A DNA stretch of 64,000 nucleotides from Nocardia australiensis (lineage in GTDB: Bacteria > Actinomycetota > Actinomycetes > Mycobacteriales > Mycobacteriaceae), in contig NZ_JAJFZM010000001.1 in assembly GCF_020733705.1 (NCBI RefSeq), forward strand, positions 1,054,001 through 1,118,000, written 5' to 3'. This document shows positions 10,103-22,792 of the stretch, in pieces. Numbering within the stretch: position 1 is the stretch's first letter; each line of letters begins with the position of its first letter. The notes under the pieces were generated by a model, which was given only the letters and a program-made list of their open reading frames with translations, had not been told where the DNA came from and made no database searches. Both the position numbers and the translations under genes were made by a program.

Positions 10103-11067
10103 AATCGACCCGCGGCATTGTCGCCGCTTCGATCATTGCGCTGGTCTTCGCCGGCGGCTGTTCGAGCCAATCCGATTCGACGGCCGCTCCCGAGACGGTG
10201 CACTACACCGAGCCACCGCTGCCCGCGAAAGTGGTTCCGGTGCTACCGGATTCGCCGATAACACCGCAGGTCGAACCGCCGTGCGGCGATCCGACGGCCA
10301 GCCTGCGGCCGACCGGAGCGGGCGGGCCGAATATCGATTCGATCCGCGCCCGTGGCAGGCTATTGGTCGGATTGGATACCGGCAGCAACCTGTTCAGCTT
10401 CCGTGATCCGATCAGCGGCACCATCGTCGGCTTCGACGCCGATATCGCCCGCGAGGTCGCGCGCGACCTACTCGGCAGCCCCGACCTGGTCGAATACCGC
10501 AGCCTCGGTTCGGCCGATCGGGAGCAGGCGCTACAGGACCACACCGTCGACCTGGTGGCCAAGACCATGACCGTCACCTGCGAACGGCGGCAGCGGGTTT
10601 CGTTCTCAACGGTGTACCTGCGGGCCAATCAGCGGGTGCTCGCGGTAAAAGATTCGGGGATCAACGGCATCGGTGATCTGGCGGGCAAGCGGGTGTGCGT
10701 CGTGCGCGGCACCACCTCGCTGGACCGAATCCGCCATGACCAGCCCGCCGCAACCATTCTCACGGTGCCGACCTGGGCCGATTGCCTGGTGGTTCTGCAA
10801 CAGCGACAGGTTGACGCGGTGAGCACCGACGACGCGATCCTCGCCGGACTCGCCGAACAGGACCCCTACACCGAACTGGTCGGCGGCAGCATCAGCGTCG
10901 AGCCCTATGGCATCGGAATCTCCAAGGGCAATGACGATCTGGTGCGCTTCGTGAACGGAACACTCGACCGGATCAGGGCCGATGGAACCTGGGATCACAT
11001 CTACCAGCAGTGGCTGAGCGCCCTCGGCCCCTCGCCGGGGCCGCCCGCACCGACCTATCAGGACTGA
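10099..11067 (+). CDS. glnH: GlnH, amino-acid-binding lipoprotein
   Basis: 322 residues. A lipoprotein signal with lipobox FAGGC near residue 19 is followed by a type-3 solute-binding domain (GRLLVGLDTGSNLFSFRD, GFDADIAREVARDL, and the second lobe from about residue 190, GKRVCVVRGTTS). It binds acidic or related amino acids outside the membrane and passes the signal to GlnX. Coupled to glnX by a 4-base overlap; pknG begins 6 bases after its stop. No ABC permease or ATPase is near, in line with a sensory and not a transport role. Confidence 0.9.
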   Translation: MKSTRGIVAASIIALVFAGGCSSQSDSTAAPETVHYTEPPLPAKVVPVLPDSPITPQVEPPCGDPTASLRPTGAGGPNIDSIRARGRLLVGLDTGSNLFSFRDPISGTIVGFDADIAREVARDLLGSPDLVEYRSLGSADREQALQDHTVDLVAKTMTVTCERRQRVSFSTVYLRANQRVLAVKDSGINGIGDLAGKRVCVVRGTTSLDRIRHDQPAATILTVPTWADCLVVLQQRQVDAVSTDDAILAGLAEQDPYTELVGGSISVEPYGIGISKGNDDLVRFVNGTLDRIRADGTWDHIYQQWLSALGPSPGPPAPTYQD

Positions 11068-13443
<2,376 letters not shown>

Positions 13444-13485
13444 GCGCCGACCGGCCCGCTCGGCTGCCGCGCGCAGCTGATCGCG

Positions 13486-14697
13486 CTACCCATCGGCGGC
13501 AACGATCCGGTGGGCGGCGCGCGCGATCGCCAGTTCCTCATTGGTCGGCACCACCAGCACCGCGATCTCGGAACCGGGTGTCGAAATATGCCGGGCTACA
13601 CGGCTTTTCGCGGTGTTGAGCGCCGGATCTACCTCGATGCCGAAGCGGGAAAGGCCGGCGAGCGCGTCGGCGCGAACCTGCGGGCTGTTCTCGCCGACAC
13701 CGGCGGTGAAAGTGATCGCGTCGACGCGGTCGAGTTCGATGAGGTAGGCGCCGAGGTAGCGGCGCAGGCGGTGAATGTAGACCTCGTATGCCAGCCGCGA
13801 GGCGTCGTCGCCCGCGTCGATGAGCCGTTGCAGTTCACGGAAGTCATTGACGCCAGAAAGTCCCTTGAGGCCCGAGTGCCGGTTCAACAGCTCGTCGACC
13901 TGGTCGATGTCCAGGTGAGCCGAGCGCATCAGATGGGGCACGATGCCGGGGTCGAGGTCGCCGGGCCTGGTCCCCATCACCAGCCCCTCCAGCGGGGTCA
14001 GTCCCATGGTGGTGTCGATGGGATGCCCGCCCCTGATCGCGGAGGCCGAGGCGCCGTTACCGAGGTGGAAGACAATCTGATTCACTTCCAGCCGATCACG
14101 ATCGAGCAGCCGCGCGACCGCGCCCGCGACGTATTCGTGTGAGGTCCCGTGGAAACCGTATTTCCGAATACCCTGCGCGGCAGCAACTTTCGCATCGATG
14201 GCGTAGGTTTTGGCGGCGTCGGGCAGGCCATGGAAGAAGGCGGTATCGAATACCGCGACCTGCGGTACGTCCGGCAGCAACTTGCGCGCACTCACAATGC
14301 CCGCCACATTCGCCGGATTGTGCAGTGGTGCAAGCGAAGACAGCTCGGAGATCGCAGCCAGTACGGAGTCGTCGATGAGCGTCGGCCGATAGAACACCTC
14401 GCCACCGTGCACCACCCGGTGCCCGACCGCGCGCACGCCCGCACCGGCCAAGTCCTGCCCGGTTTCGGCGAACATATCGAAGACGAGTTTCAGCCCCGTG
14501 GTGTGGTCGGCGATCGGGCCATGGTGCTCGACGGTTCGCCCCTCGGCGTGATGCTCGATTCCCGAATTCGGTTCGCCGATCCGATCGACCATCCCGGAAG
14601 CCGCGATGGCACTCGACTCCGGGTCCAGCAGTTGATATTTGATCGACGACGAGCCGGAATTGATCACCAGCACCAGATCATCGCTCTTGCCGCTCAT
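13486..14697 (-). CDS. ackA: acetate kinase
   Basis: About 403 residues. Transfers phosphate between ATP and acetate. Marks include [14 protein letters not shown] at the start, [20 protein letters not shown] (family motif FDTAFH), [12 protein letters not shown] and [13 protein letters not shown] 14697 has AGGAGGT just upstream (short spacing); GTG 14730 and ATG 14727 further upstream overlap the pta stop and cannot be excluded. Downstream of pta in one operon, so acetyl-CoA, acetyl phosphate and acetate are interconverted. Confidence 0.95.
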   Translation of the reverse strand: MSGKSDDLVLVINSGSSSIKYQLLDPESSAIAASGMVDRIGEPNSGIEHHAEGRTVEHHGPIADHTTGLKLVFDMFAETGQDLAGAGVRAVGHRVVHGGEVFYRPTLIDDSVLAAISELSSLAPLHNPANVAGIVSARKLLPDVPQVAVFDTAFFHGLPDAAKTYAIDAKVAAAQGIRKYGFHGTSHEYVAGAVARLLDRDRLEVNQIVFHLGNGASASAIRGGHPIDTTMGLTPLEGLVMGTRPGDLDPGIVPHLMRSAHLDIDQVDELLNRHSGLKGLSGVNDFRELQRLIDAGDDASRLAYEVYIHRLRRYLGAYLIELDRVDAITFTAGVGENSPQVRADALAGLSRFGIEVDPALNTAKSRVARHISTPGSEIAVLVVPTNEELAIARAAHRIVAADG

Positions 14698-14726
14698 GAC
14701 ACCTCCTGCCATACCGACGCATCCCA

Positions 14727-16799
14727 TCACTGCTCCTGCGCCTGAATCGCGGTGATCGCCACCGTATTGACGATATCGGCGACCAACGCACCGCGCGAAA
14801 GATCGTTGACCGGCTTGCGCAGCCCCTGTAGTACCGGACCGACCGCGACCGCGCCCGCGCTGCGCTGCACCGCCTTGTAAGTGTTGTTGCCGGTATTGAG
14901 ATCGGGGAACACGAACACCGTCGCGCGACCGGCGACCTCGGAATCGGGGAGCTTGGTGGTCGCGACGGTCGGTTCGATGGCCGCGTCGTACTGAATCGGG
15001 CCCTCCACCAACAGTTCTGGTTCGCGTTCGCGGACCAATTTGGTCGCGACGCGCACCTTGTCCACATCCGCGCCACTGCCGGACGCACCGGTCGAATACG
15101 ACAGCATCGCCACCCGTGGGTCGATGCCGAAGCGAGCCGCCGTGGCCGCCGAGGAGATCGCGATATCCGACAGTTGGTCCGACGTCGGATCGGGGACGAC
15201 CGCGCAGTCTCCGTAGGCGAGCACCCGGTCAGCCAGGCACATCAGGAAAACGCTGGATACCGTGGAAACTCCCGGCGTGGTCTTGATGATCTCGAACGAC
15301 GGCCGGATGGTGTGCGCGGTGGTGTGCGCGGCACCCGACACCATGCCGTCGGCGATCCCCCGGTGAACCATCATGGTGCCGAAATACGAGATGTCGGTCA
15401 TGGTTTCGCGGGCACGCTCGACGGTCATCCCCTTGTGCGCGCGCAGTTGCGCGTATTCCTTCGCGAAATCATCGAGATAGCCCGACGTCACCGGGTCCAG
15501 TACCTGCGCGGCGGCGAGATCGACACCGAGTTCGGCGGCGCGAGCGCGAATGGTCGTCTCGTCGCCGAGGATGATCAGATCCGCGATCTTGCGCTGCAAC
15601 ACCCGTCCGGCCGCCCGCAGAATGCGATCGTCGCCGCCCTCGGGCAGCACGATGCGCTTGTGGTCGGCGCGCGCCCGCTCGATGAGCTGGTATTCGAACA
15701 TCTGCGGCGTGACCACCGAGCTGCGCGGAACCTCGATGCGCCGCAACAACTCCACGGCATCGACCCGCTGCTCCATCAGAGCCAGCGCGGTGTCGACTTT
15801 GCGCGGACTACCCGCCGACATGCGCCCGCGGGTGCGGTAGGCGGCACTGGCGGTGTCGTAGGTGCCGAGCGCGGTGGTGAGAATCGGCAGCTTCGGCTTC
15901 AGCCCGTGCATCAGCCTGGCCACGGCGGGATGGGGCAGCATCCCGCCATTCATGATGATGCCCGACAGCGACGGAAATCCTTCCGCCTCATGCGCATTCA
16001 CCACGCTGAGCAGCACGTCCGGACGGTCGCCCGGCGCGATCACCACGACGCCGTCCACGAGCCGCTCCAGAATGTGTTCGGCCGTCATGCCACCGACCAT
16101 GATCTTCAGCGCCTCGCGGTGCAGCAATTCCGGGTCGCCGCTGTACATTTCGCCGTCTATCGCGGTACACAGTTCGGCCATGGTCGGCGCCATCAGCAGC
16201 GGCACCTCCGGCAGCGTCCAGGACGGTACATCGACCACCCGCAACGCATCGCCGACCTCGCCGAGGAGGTCCGGATCGCAGCGGTTAGCGATGATCGCGA
16301 CCAGTTGCGCGTGCTCGAGGGCCAGTTCGTGCGCACACAGTTGCGCGAGATGACCTACCTCTTGCGGGGTGCGGCCCGAGCCGCGCACCACCAGCAGCAC
16401 GGGTGCGCCGAGGTTGACCGCGATCCTGGCGTTGAAGCGCAGCTCGCTGGGGCTGGCCACATCGGTGTAGTCGCTGCCGACCACCACGACGATGTCGCAC
16501 ACCTTGGCGACCTCGTGGAATCGCATGACGATCTCGCTGATCGCCGCATCGGGATCGGCATGCACCTGCTCATAGGTGACGCCGATGGCCTGCGCGTAGT
16601 CGATATCGGCGGTGCTGTGCTCGAGCAGCAGCTCCAGAATGTAATCGGGCTCGATGGTGGAGCGGGTGATCGGCCGGAACACACCGACCCGAGCGGTGGT
16701 CGCGCACAACATCTGGAGCATGCCGAGTGCCACCGTCGATTTTCCGGTGTCCCCCTCCGGAGACGCGATGTACACAGCGGATGGTGCGGAATCGGCCAT
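14727..16799 (-). CDS. pta: phosphate acetyltransferase
   Basis: 690 residues, the same as the long mycobacterial enzyme. It has an N-terminal P-loop domain ([14 protein letters not shown]), a central DRTGG-type regulatory domain, and a C-terminal catalytic domain ([15 protein letters not shown], then [14 protein letters not shown] and [11 protein letters not shown]). It converts acetyl-CoA and phosphate to acetyl phosphate, which AckA uses next. The start at 16799 (MADSAPS) is chosen by length and by the P-loop domain beginning right after; the frame runs on to 16856 without support. Confidence 0.95.
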   Translation of the reverse strand: MADSAPSAVYIASPEGDTGKSTVALGMLQMLCATTARVGVFRPITRSTIEPDYILELLLEHSTADIDYAQAIGVTYEQVHADPDAAISEIVMRFHEVAKVCDIVVVVGSDYTDVASPSELRFNARIAVNLGAPVLLVVRGSGRTPQEVGHLAQLCAHELALEHAQLVAIIANRCDPDLLGEVGDALRVVDVPSWTLPEVPLLMAPTMAELCTAIDGEMYSGDPELLHREALKIMVGGMTAEHILERLVDGVVVIAPGDRPDVLLSVVNAHEAEGFPSLSGIIMNGGMLPHPAVARLMHGLKPKLPILTTALGTYDTASAAYRTRGRMSAGSPRKVDTALALMEQRVDAVELLRRIEVPRSSVVTPQMFEYQLIERARADHKRIVLPEGGDDRILRAAGRVLQRKIADLIILGDETTIRARAAELGVDLAAAQVLDPVTSGYLDDFAKEYAQLRAHKGMTVERARETMTDISYFGTMMVHRGIADGMVSGAAHTTAHTIRPSFEIIKTTPGVSTVSSVFLMCLADRVLAYGDCAVVPDPTSDQLSDIAISSAATAARFGIDPRVAMLSYSTGASGSGADVDKVRVATKLVREREPELLVEGPIQYDAAIEPTVATTKLPDSEVAGRATVFVFPDLNTGNNTYKAVQRSAGAVAVGPVLQGLRKPVNDLSRGALVADIVNTVAITAIQAQEQ

Positions 16800-16941
16800 G
16801 ACCGAGAGCTTAGTGAACAAGCGGCAACCGTAACCGGGTAGCGAGACCGTCATCACCGGTGAAATCTCGAGAAACGCTACCGCCGGGTAGCCATCGGCTC
16901 CGAAAGCCGATCAGGGCGGCGGCGCCCGATATAGTCCCGGC

Positions 16942-17448
16942 ATGGCTGAGCAGTTCCCGAACCGGCAATGGGGTTCACGCACCAATTCTCTGTCCCGCGC
17001 GGCGAATAAGTTCGCCGCGACCAAGCCCGGTTCATGGCTCATCCGGACGATCACTCCGCTCGATCGCGCGCTGCTCGAGCGTACCGACGCGAAATACACG
17101 GTGCTCGGCCCGATCGGCGCACCCGTCATCCTGCTGACCACCACCGGCCGCAAAAGTGGCCAGCCCCGCACCCAGCCCCTGCTGTATGTGCACGACGGCG
17201 ACACCCTCTACGTGATCGGCAGCAATTTCGGCCAGGCCAGGCACCCGGCCTGGACCGCCAACCTCCTGGCGACCCCATCGGCCACCGTCGCAATCGCGGG
17301 CGAACGCATCCCGGTCCAAGCGACCCCGATCCCGGCCGCCGAGAAGGACGCCGTCTTCGCCCGTTTCGTGGAAGTCACCGGGGCCTACGACGCCTACCGC
17401 TCCCGCACCACCCGCGACCTACGCATCTTCGCGCTGACCCGCGCCTGA
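16942..17448 (+). CDS. F420-dependent nitroreductase/quinone reductase family (Ddn-like)
   Basis: 168 residues of the deazaflavin-dependent nitroreductase family. Core motifs are LLTTTGRKSGQPRTQPLLYV, IGSNFGQARHPAW and NLLATPSATV, the segment that binds F420 in Ddn. By family it reduces quinones or other substrates with reduced F420. It lies convergent to fgd1, which makes reduced F420, with only 31 bases between the stops. The natural substrate cannot be told from sequence. Confidence 0.88.
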   Translation: MAEQFPNRQWGSRTNSLSRAANKFAATKPGSWLIRTITPLDRALLERTDAKYTVLGPIGAPVILLTTTGRKSGQPRTQPLLYVHDGDTLYVIGSNFGQARHPAWTANLLATPSATVAIAGERIPVQATPIPAAEKDAVFARFVEVTGAYDAYRSRTTRDLRIFALTRA

Positions 17449-17479
17449 CCCCGCCCCGTGTGCCACTGGTCGGCGTGGG

Positions 17480-18490
17480 TTATGAGAGGGCGCGCAGGCG
17501 GGGGGCCAGATCGCGTTGGAACAGGTCGAGGAAGCGGCGCTGGTCGTGGCCGGGGGCATGGAAGACCAGGTGGTTGAGGCCGGCGTCGAGGTAGGGCTTG
17601 ATGAGGTCGACGGCGGCGTCGGGGTCGCTGGCGACGATCCAACGCTTGGCGATCTGCTCGATAGGCAGCGCGTCGGCGGCGGCTTCCATTTCGATCGGGT
17701 CGGTGATGTCGTGCTTCTGTTCCGGGGTCAGCGACAGCGGGGCCCAGAAGCGAGTGTTCTGTAGCGCCAGTTCGGGATCGGTATCGTAGGAGATCTTGAT
17801 TTCGATCATCCGGTCGATGTCGGTAACGGTGCGCCCCATCTTGGCCGCCCCCTCCGCGACCGCGGGCATCAGCTTCTCGGTATAGAGCTCCATGCCCTTA
17901 CCGGAGGTGCAGATGAAACCGTCACCGGCGCGACCGGCGTAGCGGGCGACAACCGGTCCACCCGCGGCGATGTACACGGGGATGCCGGCCTTGGGTACGT
18001 CGTAGATCGAGGCGCCGACGGTGCGGTAGTACTGGCCGTCGTAGTCGACGCGATCACCGGTCCACAGGGCCCGCATCAACTCGACCGCCTCGCGCAGCCT
18101 GGCGAAACGCTCCTTGAAATCCGGCCATTCACCGGTGTAGCCGGTGGCGATCTCGTTGAGCGCCTCGCCGGTGCCGACGCCGAGCATGATCCGATCCGGG
18201 TACAGACAACCCATGGTGGCGAATGCCTGCGCGATGACGGCCGGGTTGTAGCGGAAGGTGGGGGTGAGCACCGAGGTGCCGAGTTGGATGCGCTTGGTGC
18301 GCTCACCGACCGCGGCCATCCACGCCAGCGAGAACGGTGCGTGGCCGCCTTCGTGGCGCCACGGCTGGAAATGGTCACTGACCGAGGCACTGTCGAGTCC
18401 GTGTTCTTCGGCGAGTACCGCGATTTCGACCAGTTCGCGCGGCCCGAATTGTTCTGCCGACGCCTTATATCCGAGCTTGAGATCACCCAT
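17480..18490 (-). CDS. fgd1: F420-dependent glucose-6-phosphate dehydrogenase
   Basis: 336 residues, the exact length of mycobacterial FGD1. It oxidises glucose 6-phosphate and reduces coenzyme F420. The luciferase-like barrel shows [32 protein letters not shown] (active-site His and Trp region), [16 protein letters not shown] and [17 protein letters not shown] 18490 has AGGAG eight bases upstream. The mycobacterial order fgd1-pta-ackA-pknG is kept, with a Ddn-like gene inserted between fgd1 and pta. Confidence 0.95.
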   Translation of the reverse strand: MGDLKLGYKASAEQFGPRELVEIAVLAEEHGLDSASVSDHFQPWRHEGGHAPFSLAWMAAVGERTKRIQLGTSVLTPTFRYNPAVIAQAFATMGCLYPDRIMLGVGTGEALNEIATGYTGEWPDFKERFARLREAVELMRALWTGDRVDYDGQYYRTVGASIYDVPKAGIPVYIAAGGPVVARYAGRAGDGFICTSGKGMELYTEKLMPAVAEGAAKMGRTVTDIDRMIEIKISYDTDPELALQNTRFWAPLSLTPEQKHDITDPIEMEAAADALPIEQIAKRWIVASDPDAAVDLIKPYLDAGLNHLVFHAPGHDQRRFLDLFQRDLAPRLRALS

Positions 18491-18726
18491 ATGCGTCTCT
18501 CCTGTCGCTTCGCTCAACGGACCCGTGCGGGAGTTCCGCACACCGTCGGCCGTATGAGGATCGCGACCGCACCTTCATGCAACCGAAACGGCGGCGCGGG
18601 CGTTCCCGCGCGCACTCCTCACACGGCCTCACCTCGACCATAGTCAGCGGCCCTCGACATGAGCACATGCACACGACGATTCGCACCGGAACCGACTGCG
18701 GGGCCGCGATAGCGGACAATTGTCTG

Positions 18727-19524
18727 GTGACCGCCAATAACGAACCGATCCTGTCTTACCTCACCGATATGGATGGGGTCTTGGTACACGAGGATCACCT
18801 GGTCCCTGGTGCCGATAAGTTCCTGGCCGAGTTGCGCGACAACGGGACACCGTTCCTGGTGCTCACCAACAACTCCATTCGCACCCCACGCGACCTACAG
18901 GCACGCCTGCGCCACACCGGGCTCGATATTCCCGAGGAGGCGATCTGGACCTCCGCGCTGGCCACCGCGACCTTCCTCAACGACCAGCGCCCCAATGGAA
19001 CCGCCTATGTGGTCGGCGAATCCGGGCTCACCACCGCATTGCACGAAATCGGTTATGTGCTGACCGACAGCGACCCCGACTACGTGGTGCTCGGCGAGAC
19101 CCGCACCTACTCCTTCGAGGCGATCACGACGGCGATCCGCCTGGTGGAGCGTGGCGCACGGTTCATTGCCACCAATCCCGACGCGACCGGCCCCTCGCGC
19201 GACGGTCTGCTTCCCGCGACCGGCTCGGTGGCCGCGCTGATCACCCGCGCGACCGGCAAGGACCCGTATTACGTCGGCAAACCGAACCCGCTGATGATGC
19301 GCTCGGCGCTGCGCCGGATCGGCGCGCATTCGCAATCGACGGTCATGATCGGCGATCGGATGGACACCGATGTCATCGCCGGCCTGGAGGCGGGTATGCG
19401 AACGGTGCTGGTAACCACCGGCATATCCACCCGCGAGTCCGTCGAGCAATTCCCTTATCGGCCAACGCTTGTGGTCGATTCTGTCGCCGATCTCGTCGGC
19501 CGGACCGGCACGCCGTTCGGCTGA
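18727..19524 (+). CDS. HAD-IIA family sugar-phosphate phosphatase (NagD-like)
   Basis: About 265 residues. HAD motif I is TDMDGVLVHED, motif II is VLTNNS, motif III lysine in YYVGKPNP and motif IV GDRMDTDVIAG; the large inserted cap between motifs II and III marks subclass IIA. NagD-type enzymes dephosphorylate small phosphates such as glycerol phosphate or nucleotides; the true substrate is unknown. GTG 18727 directly precedes the domain; the frame is open upstream to 18577 but lacks family similarity there and overlaps the fgd1 promoter region. No clear ribosome binding site. Confidence 0.82.
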   Translation: MTANNEPILSYLTDMDGVLVHEDHLVPGADKFLAELRDNGTPFLVLTNNSIRTPRDLQARLRHTGLDIPEEAIWTSALATATFLNDQRPNGTAYVVGESGLTTALHEIGYVLTDSDPDYVVLGETRTYSFEAITTAIRLVERGARFIATNPDATGPSRDGLLPATGSVAALITRATGKDPYYVGKPNPLMMRSALRRIGAHSQSTVMIGDRMDTDVIAGLEAGMRTVLVTTGISTRESVEQFPYRPTLVVDSVADLVGRTGTPFG

Positions 19525-19655
19525 TCGCCACGAGCTACCTCCGAGATCTCACACGCAGCGCTCGCCTATTCGGCTACGCGCGACGCGATCCGCCGACCGC
19601 ACCATCACCACCGCGGCCGTAGGCCTTTCACTTGTGGCCGGTATGCGGCGGTAGC

Positions 19656-20102
19656 TCAGTGGCCGCGCTCGATCTTCGACAGATGCGCGATATTGGCGCG
19701 GTCATCCGGTTCGACACTCGCTACCGCACCGAACCAGGCATCCAGAATTTCGGCCAGTACCGCGCCGGAGGTCGTACGCAGGCTCAGCGCGAGAACATTC
19801 GCGTCGTTCCACTTGCGAGCACCAGCGGCCGTGGCGGCATCCCCGCACAGCGCGGCCCTGACCCCGGCGACCTTGTTCGCCGCCATCGACGCCCCGGTCC
19901 CGGTCCAGCAGCACACGATCGCCTGATCAGCCCGTCCCTCGACGACATCACGCGCCGCGGCGGCACTGGCCCACGCCCAGTCATCGCGTTCGGTATCGGA
20001 CAACGCACCGTGCGCGATCGTCTCGAAACCGCGCCGACGTAACTCCTTGACCAGCTTTTTCGCCACCCCGACGCACTCATCGGCAGCCACCGAAATCCGC
20101 AT
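19656..20102 (-). CDS. RpiB/LacA/LacB-family sugar-phosphate isomerase
   Basis: 148 residues. The segment TGTGASMAANKVAGVRAALC followed by ARKWNDANVLALS is the RpiB signature. RpiB proper interconverts ribose and ribulose 5-phosphate, but this copy deviates: the active-site neighbourhood reads CCWTGTGAS instead of CGTGIGMS, and the N-terminal opening DECVGVAKKL lacks the usual DHAG. The family holds several isomerases of unknown substrate in actinobacteria. It lies downstream of the metZ operon but 113 bases away. Confidence 0.78.
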   Translation of the reverse strand: MRISVAADECVGVAKKLVKELRRRGFETIAHGALSDTERDDWAWASAAAARDVVEGRADQAIVCCWTGTGASMAANKVAGVRAALCGDAATAAGARKWNDANVLALSLRTTSGAVLAEILDAWFGAVASVEPDDRANIAHLSKIERGH

Positions 20103-20215
20103 ACACCCAGCGTAGACACCAACAGCCGGACACCGAAGGGGTCGATGCCGACCACCCGGGCAGGCATCGAGGCGGGCCGGATCGCGACGGTGTCACGACC
20201 TCGCCCGTCGGATGG

Positions 20216-21430
20216 TCAGCTCAGGGCGTGATCGAGGTCGCCGAGCAGGTCTTCCACGTCTTCGAGGCCGACCGAGACGCGGACCACGCCGTCGGACAAG
20301 CCGATGGTCGCGCGGCCTTCGGGGCCCATGGCACGGTGGGTTGTCGTGGCCGGGTGAGTGATGAGGGTTTTGGCGTCACCGAGGTTGTTGGAGATGTCGA
20401 TGACGCGCAACCGGTTGAGCACCTCGAAGGCACGCTTCTTGCCCTCGTCGGCGGGCGCGTTCAACTCGAAGGTGACCACGGTGCCGCCACCGCTCATCTG
20501 GTCGGTGGCCAGCGCATACTGCGGATGTGATTGCAGGAAGGGGTATTTCACCCAACTGACCGACTTGTTGCCCTCGAGGAATTCCGCGATCCGTAACGCC
20601 GCCGCGGTCGAATGCCGGACCCGAAGCGGCATGGTTTCCAATCCCTTGAGCAGCGTCCACGCATTGAACGGGCTCAGCGCGGGACCGGTATGACGCATGA
20701 GGTTTTTCACCGGGCCGTCGATATAGTCCTGCGCGCCGAGGATGGCGCCACCGAGCACCCGGCCCTGGCCGTCGATGTGCTTGGTTCCCGAATACACCAC
20801 CACATCGGCGCCGAGCTCGAAACCGCGCTGTAGTAGCGGGGTGGCAAAGACGTTGTCCAGCACCACTTTCGCGCCCGCGGCGTGGGCTAGTTCGGTGACC
20901 TTACGGACATCGACCAGCGTCTGCATGGGGTTGGCGGGCGTTTCGAAGAAGACGGCCTGGGTCGGCACCGACAGCGCCTGCTCCCACTGGTCCAGATCGT
21001 CACCGTCGACGAAAACGGTTTCGATACCCCAACGCGGCAGAATCTCGTTGCACACCACGAAGCATGAGCCGAATAGGCTGCGCGCGGCCACAAGTCGGTC
21101 ACCGGCGCGCAGCAGCGCACCGAGAGCGGTGAATACCGCCGCCATTCCGCTGGCGGTCGCGAAACACGCTTCGGCTCCATCCATCAGGCGCAACCGCTCC
21201 TCGAACATGGCGACCGTCGGGTTGCCGTAACGGGAGTAGACGAAATGTTCGACTTCACCGGTGAACGCGGCCTCGGCGGCCTCGGCGCTCTCGTAGACGA
21301 ACCCGGAGGTCAGATACAGCGCCTCGGAGGTTTCCTCGAAACCGGAGCGCCGCACGCCACCTCGCACACCGAGGGTCGCCGGGCCGACGTCCGGGGGCAG
21401 CGGCCGGTCGAAGGCGCCGCCGGTGATCAT
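20216..21430 (-). CDS. metZ: O-succinylhomoserine sulfhydrylase
   Basis: 404 residues, PLP enzyme of the Cys/Met metabolism family. It makes homocysteine from an O-acylated homoserine and sulfide. Seen are YSRYGNPTVAMFEERL, TASGMAAVFTALGALL, FFETPANPMQTLVD and the PLP lysine in YSGTKHIDGQGR. The start overlaps the stop of the rhodanese gene by four bases (ATGA); this rhodanese-metZ pair is also kept in mycobacteria (Rv0390-metZ), where the rhodanese may supply or handle sulfur. Confidence 0.93.
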   Translation of the reverse strand: MITGGAFDRPLPPDVGPATLGVRGGVRRSGFEETSEALYLTSGFVYESAEAAEAAFTGEVEHFVYSRYGNPTVAMFEERLRLMDGAEACFATASGMAAVFTALGALLRAGDRLVAARSLFGSCFVVCNEILPRWGIETVFVDGDDLDQWEQALSVPTQAVFFETPANPMQTLVDVRKVTELAHAAGAKVVLDNVFATPLLQRGFELGADVVVYSGTKHIDGQGRVLGGAILGAQDYIDGPVKNLMRHTGPALSPFNAWTLLKGLETMPLRVRHSTAAALRIAEFLEGNKSVSWVKYPFLQSHPQYALATDQMSGGGTVVTFELNAPADEGKKRAFEVLNRLRVIDISNNLGDAKTLITHPATTTHRAMGPEGRATIGLSDGVVRVSVGLEDVEDLLGDLDHALS

Positions 21431-21843
21431 GACTGCCGCCAGGGCAGGCCGTGCGCGCGCCAGCCGGAGCCGCCGCGGTGACCGGACTCGTCGAGTCCGC
21501 CTTCGAAGCCATCGAGCACGTTGTACGACGGCTCGATCCCGAGGCCGGTCGCGATGGTCGCGGCGTTCGCCGAACGCTGACCCGAGCGACACAGGAAGAC
21601 GACCGGCGCCGCCGGTTCACGGCCGTCCAGCGCCTCGCTGAGCTGTTCGCCGAACGCGCCGTTGCGGGCGCCATTGCTGTCGACCCACTCGATCAGCAGC
21701 GTCGGCCGGTCGATCGACGTCGTGTCCGGCACACCGACGAAGCGCCACTCCGCCTCGGTCCGCACGTCGACGAGAACGGCTGCGGGGTTGTCGCGCAACA
21801 ACTCCCACGCCTGCTGCGGGGTGATGTCACCGGCATAACTCAT
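21427..21843 (-). CDS. rhodanese-like sulfurtransferase
   Basis: 138 residues, a single rhodanese domain with the active-site loop CRSGQR (catalytic cysteine near residue 84) after VVFLCR, and the opening ITPQQAWELL plus VDVRTEAEW. ATG 21843 has AGGAGGT five bases upstream. It transfers sulfane sulfur; coupling to metZ points to sulfur supply for homocysteine formation. Confidence 0.9.
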   Translation of the reverse strand: MSYAGDITPQQAWELLRDNPAAVLVDVRTEAEWRFVGVPDTTSIDRPTLLIEWVDSNGARNGAFGEQLSEALDGREPAAPVVFLCRSGQRSANAATIATGLGIEPSYNVLDGFEGGLDESGHRGGSGWRAHGLPWRQS

Positions 21844-22026
21844 GTGGACCTCCTGTGAATCCGCTCTTGCCACACCTGGGTTTCAGTGCGCGGCCAGGTC
21901 GTCACCCGGAGCACCCCGCCGCGGAGGAGGGTTGCCGACCAGCAAGCCGGGGCTTGACGCTGGTTCTCATGACCTGGTTCTGAGATTGCCTGGGTATGGG
22001 CCAACCTGTCAAACAATGAATTCGGC

Positions 22027-22482
22027 TCAGTTGCAGATGAGCCACCTGTCGTCGGATCGGGTCAGACTCCAGGTCCCGGTGGCCTCGTGGCCGTCGATTT
22101 TCGTGGTCACCGTCGCCTTGGCCCGGTCCCCGTCGACCATCGGATCCTTGACTTCGGTTATCTCGATTGCCTTTCCGGTTTCCAGGTCACCCACTTGCGG
22201 TGTCAGCGACGACTTGCGCTCGTCGAATCCGACGCACGCCACACCTGGCGGCGGCGAGACATCGGTGCGGCCGCGAGCGTCGGCGTAGTTACGCACCGCT
22301 GCCGCGATCTTGTCGGCTTCTGTGACATTTTTCTCAGCCGGTGACAGCACCCCGCCGAGGATCACCGCGACGAGCACGAGTGCCGCGACCACGGCGGCCA
22401 CGATGAACGGCCACGCGGAGCGGGAGTCGGTCTGGTCGACGGTGATGACTTCGTCCTCGACGCCGGGTTGCTGATCGCTCAT
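22027..22482 (-). CDS. single-pass membrane protein with small extracytoplasmic domain
   Basis: 151 residues: an acidic cytoplasmic start of about 25 residues, one transmembrane helix (about 26-48, AWPFIVAAVVAALVLVAV), and an exported ~100-residue alpha+beta domain ending in WSLTRSDDRWLICN, a pattern seen in NTF2-like (DUF4878-type) domains of actinobacterial membrane proteins. The ATG at 22482 is taken as start; the frame continues upstream without family sense. No function is known. It ends 183 bases after (upstream in transcription of) the rhodanese-metZ operon. Confidence 0.7.
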   Translation of the reverse strand: MSDQQPGVEDEVITVDQTDSRSAWPFIVAAVVAALVLVAVILGGVLSPAEKNVTEADKIAAAVRNYADARGRTDVSPPPGVACVGFDERKSSLTPQVGDLETGKAIEITEVKDPMVDGDRAKATVTTKIDGHEATGTWSLTRSDDRWLICN

Positions 22483-22732
22483 GCCACGATGATCCCTGGT
22501 CGGCGGCATTATCCGACGCGCGCCCCCGAACTCGGCGGTACTCAGCCCCGGATCGAGGCGCAGGCCTCGCGCACCACGGTTAGCCTGGACAGCGAGGTGG
22601 GTAGGCACTGGGTAGCGGCCAGTCGCGTCGGCGCCACCGGCGCGGAGACTCCCCTCACAGCACCGATAGAATCGCGAAACTACGGCGTGACTGTCATAGC
22701 CGATCTGGATGCAGTCACAGCGGTGCGTCGAG

Positions 22733-22746
22733 TTAGCCTAGGCTAA
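22733..22746. promoter_or_regulatory. palindrome resembling half of an IdeR/DtxR iron box, upstream of fprA
   Basis: TTAGCCTAGGCTAA is a perfect 14-base palindrome centred 53 bases before fprA. Against the 19-base DtxR/IdeR consensus TTAGGTTAGGCTAACCTAA it agrees at 12 positions, including the TAGGCTAA core. It lies in the 310-base space between the divergent membrane protein and fprA, where nothing else stands out except a TGACTG/CAGTCA inverted repeat at about 22688-22717. Confidence 0.4.
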
Positions 22747-22792
22747 GACTGACGCCATTAATTGTTCTCGACCATAAGGGTGCGCGTAAGAG

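Noticed and set aside
15174..16841. 555-codon plus-strand frame
   Set aside because: Antisense to pta; low-complexity, His/Arg-rich composition.
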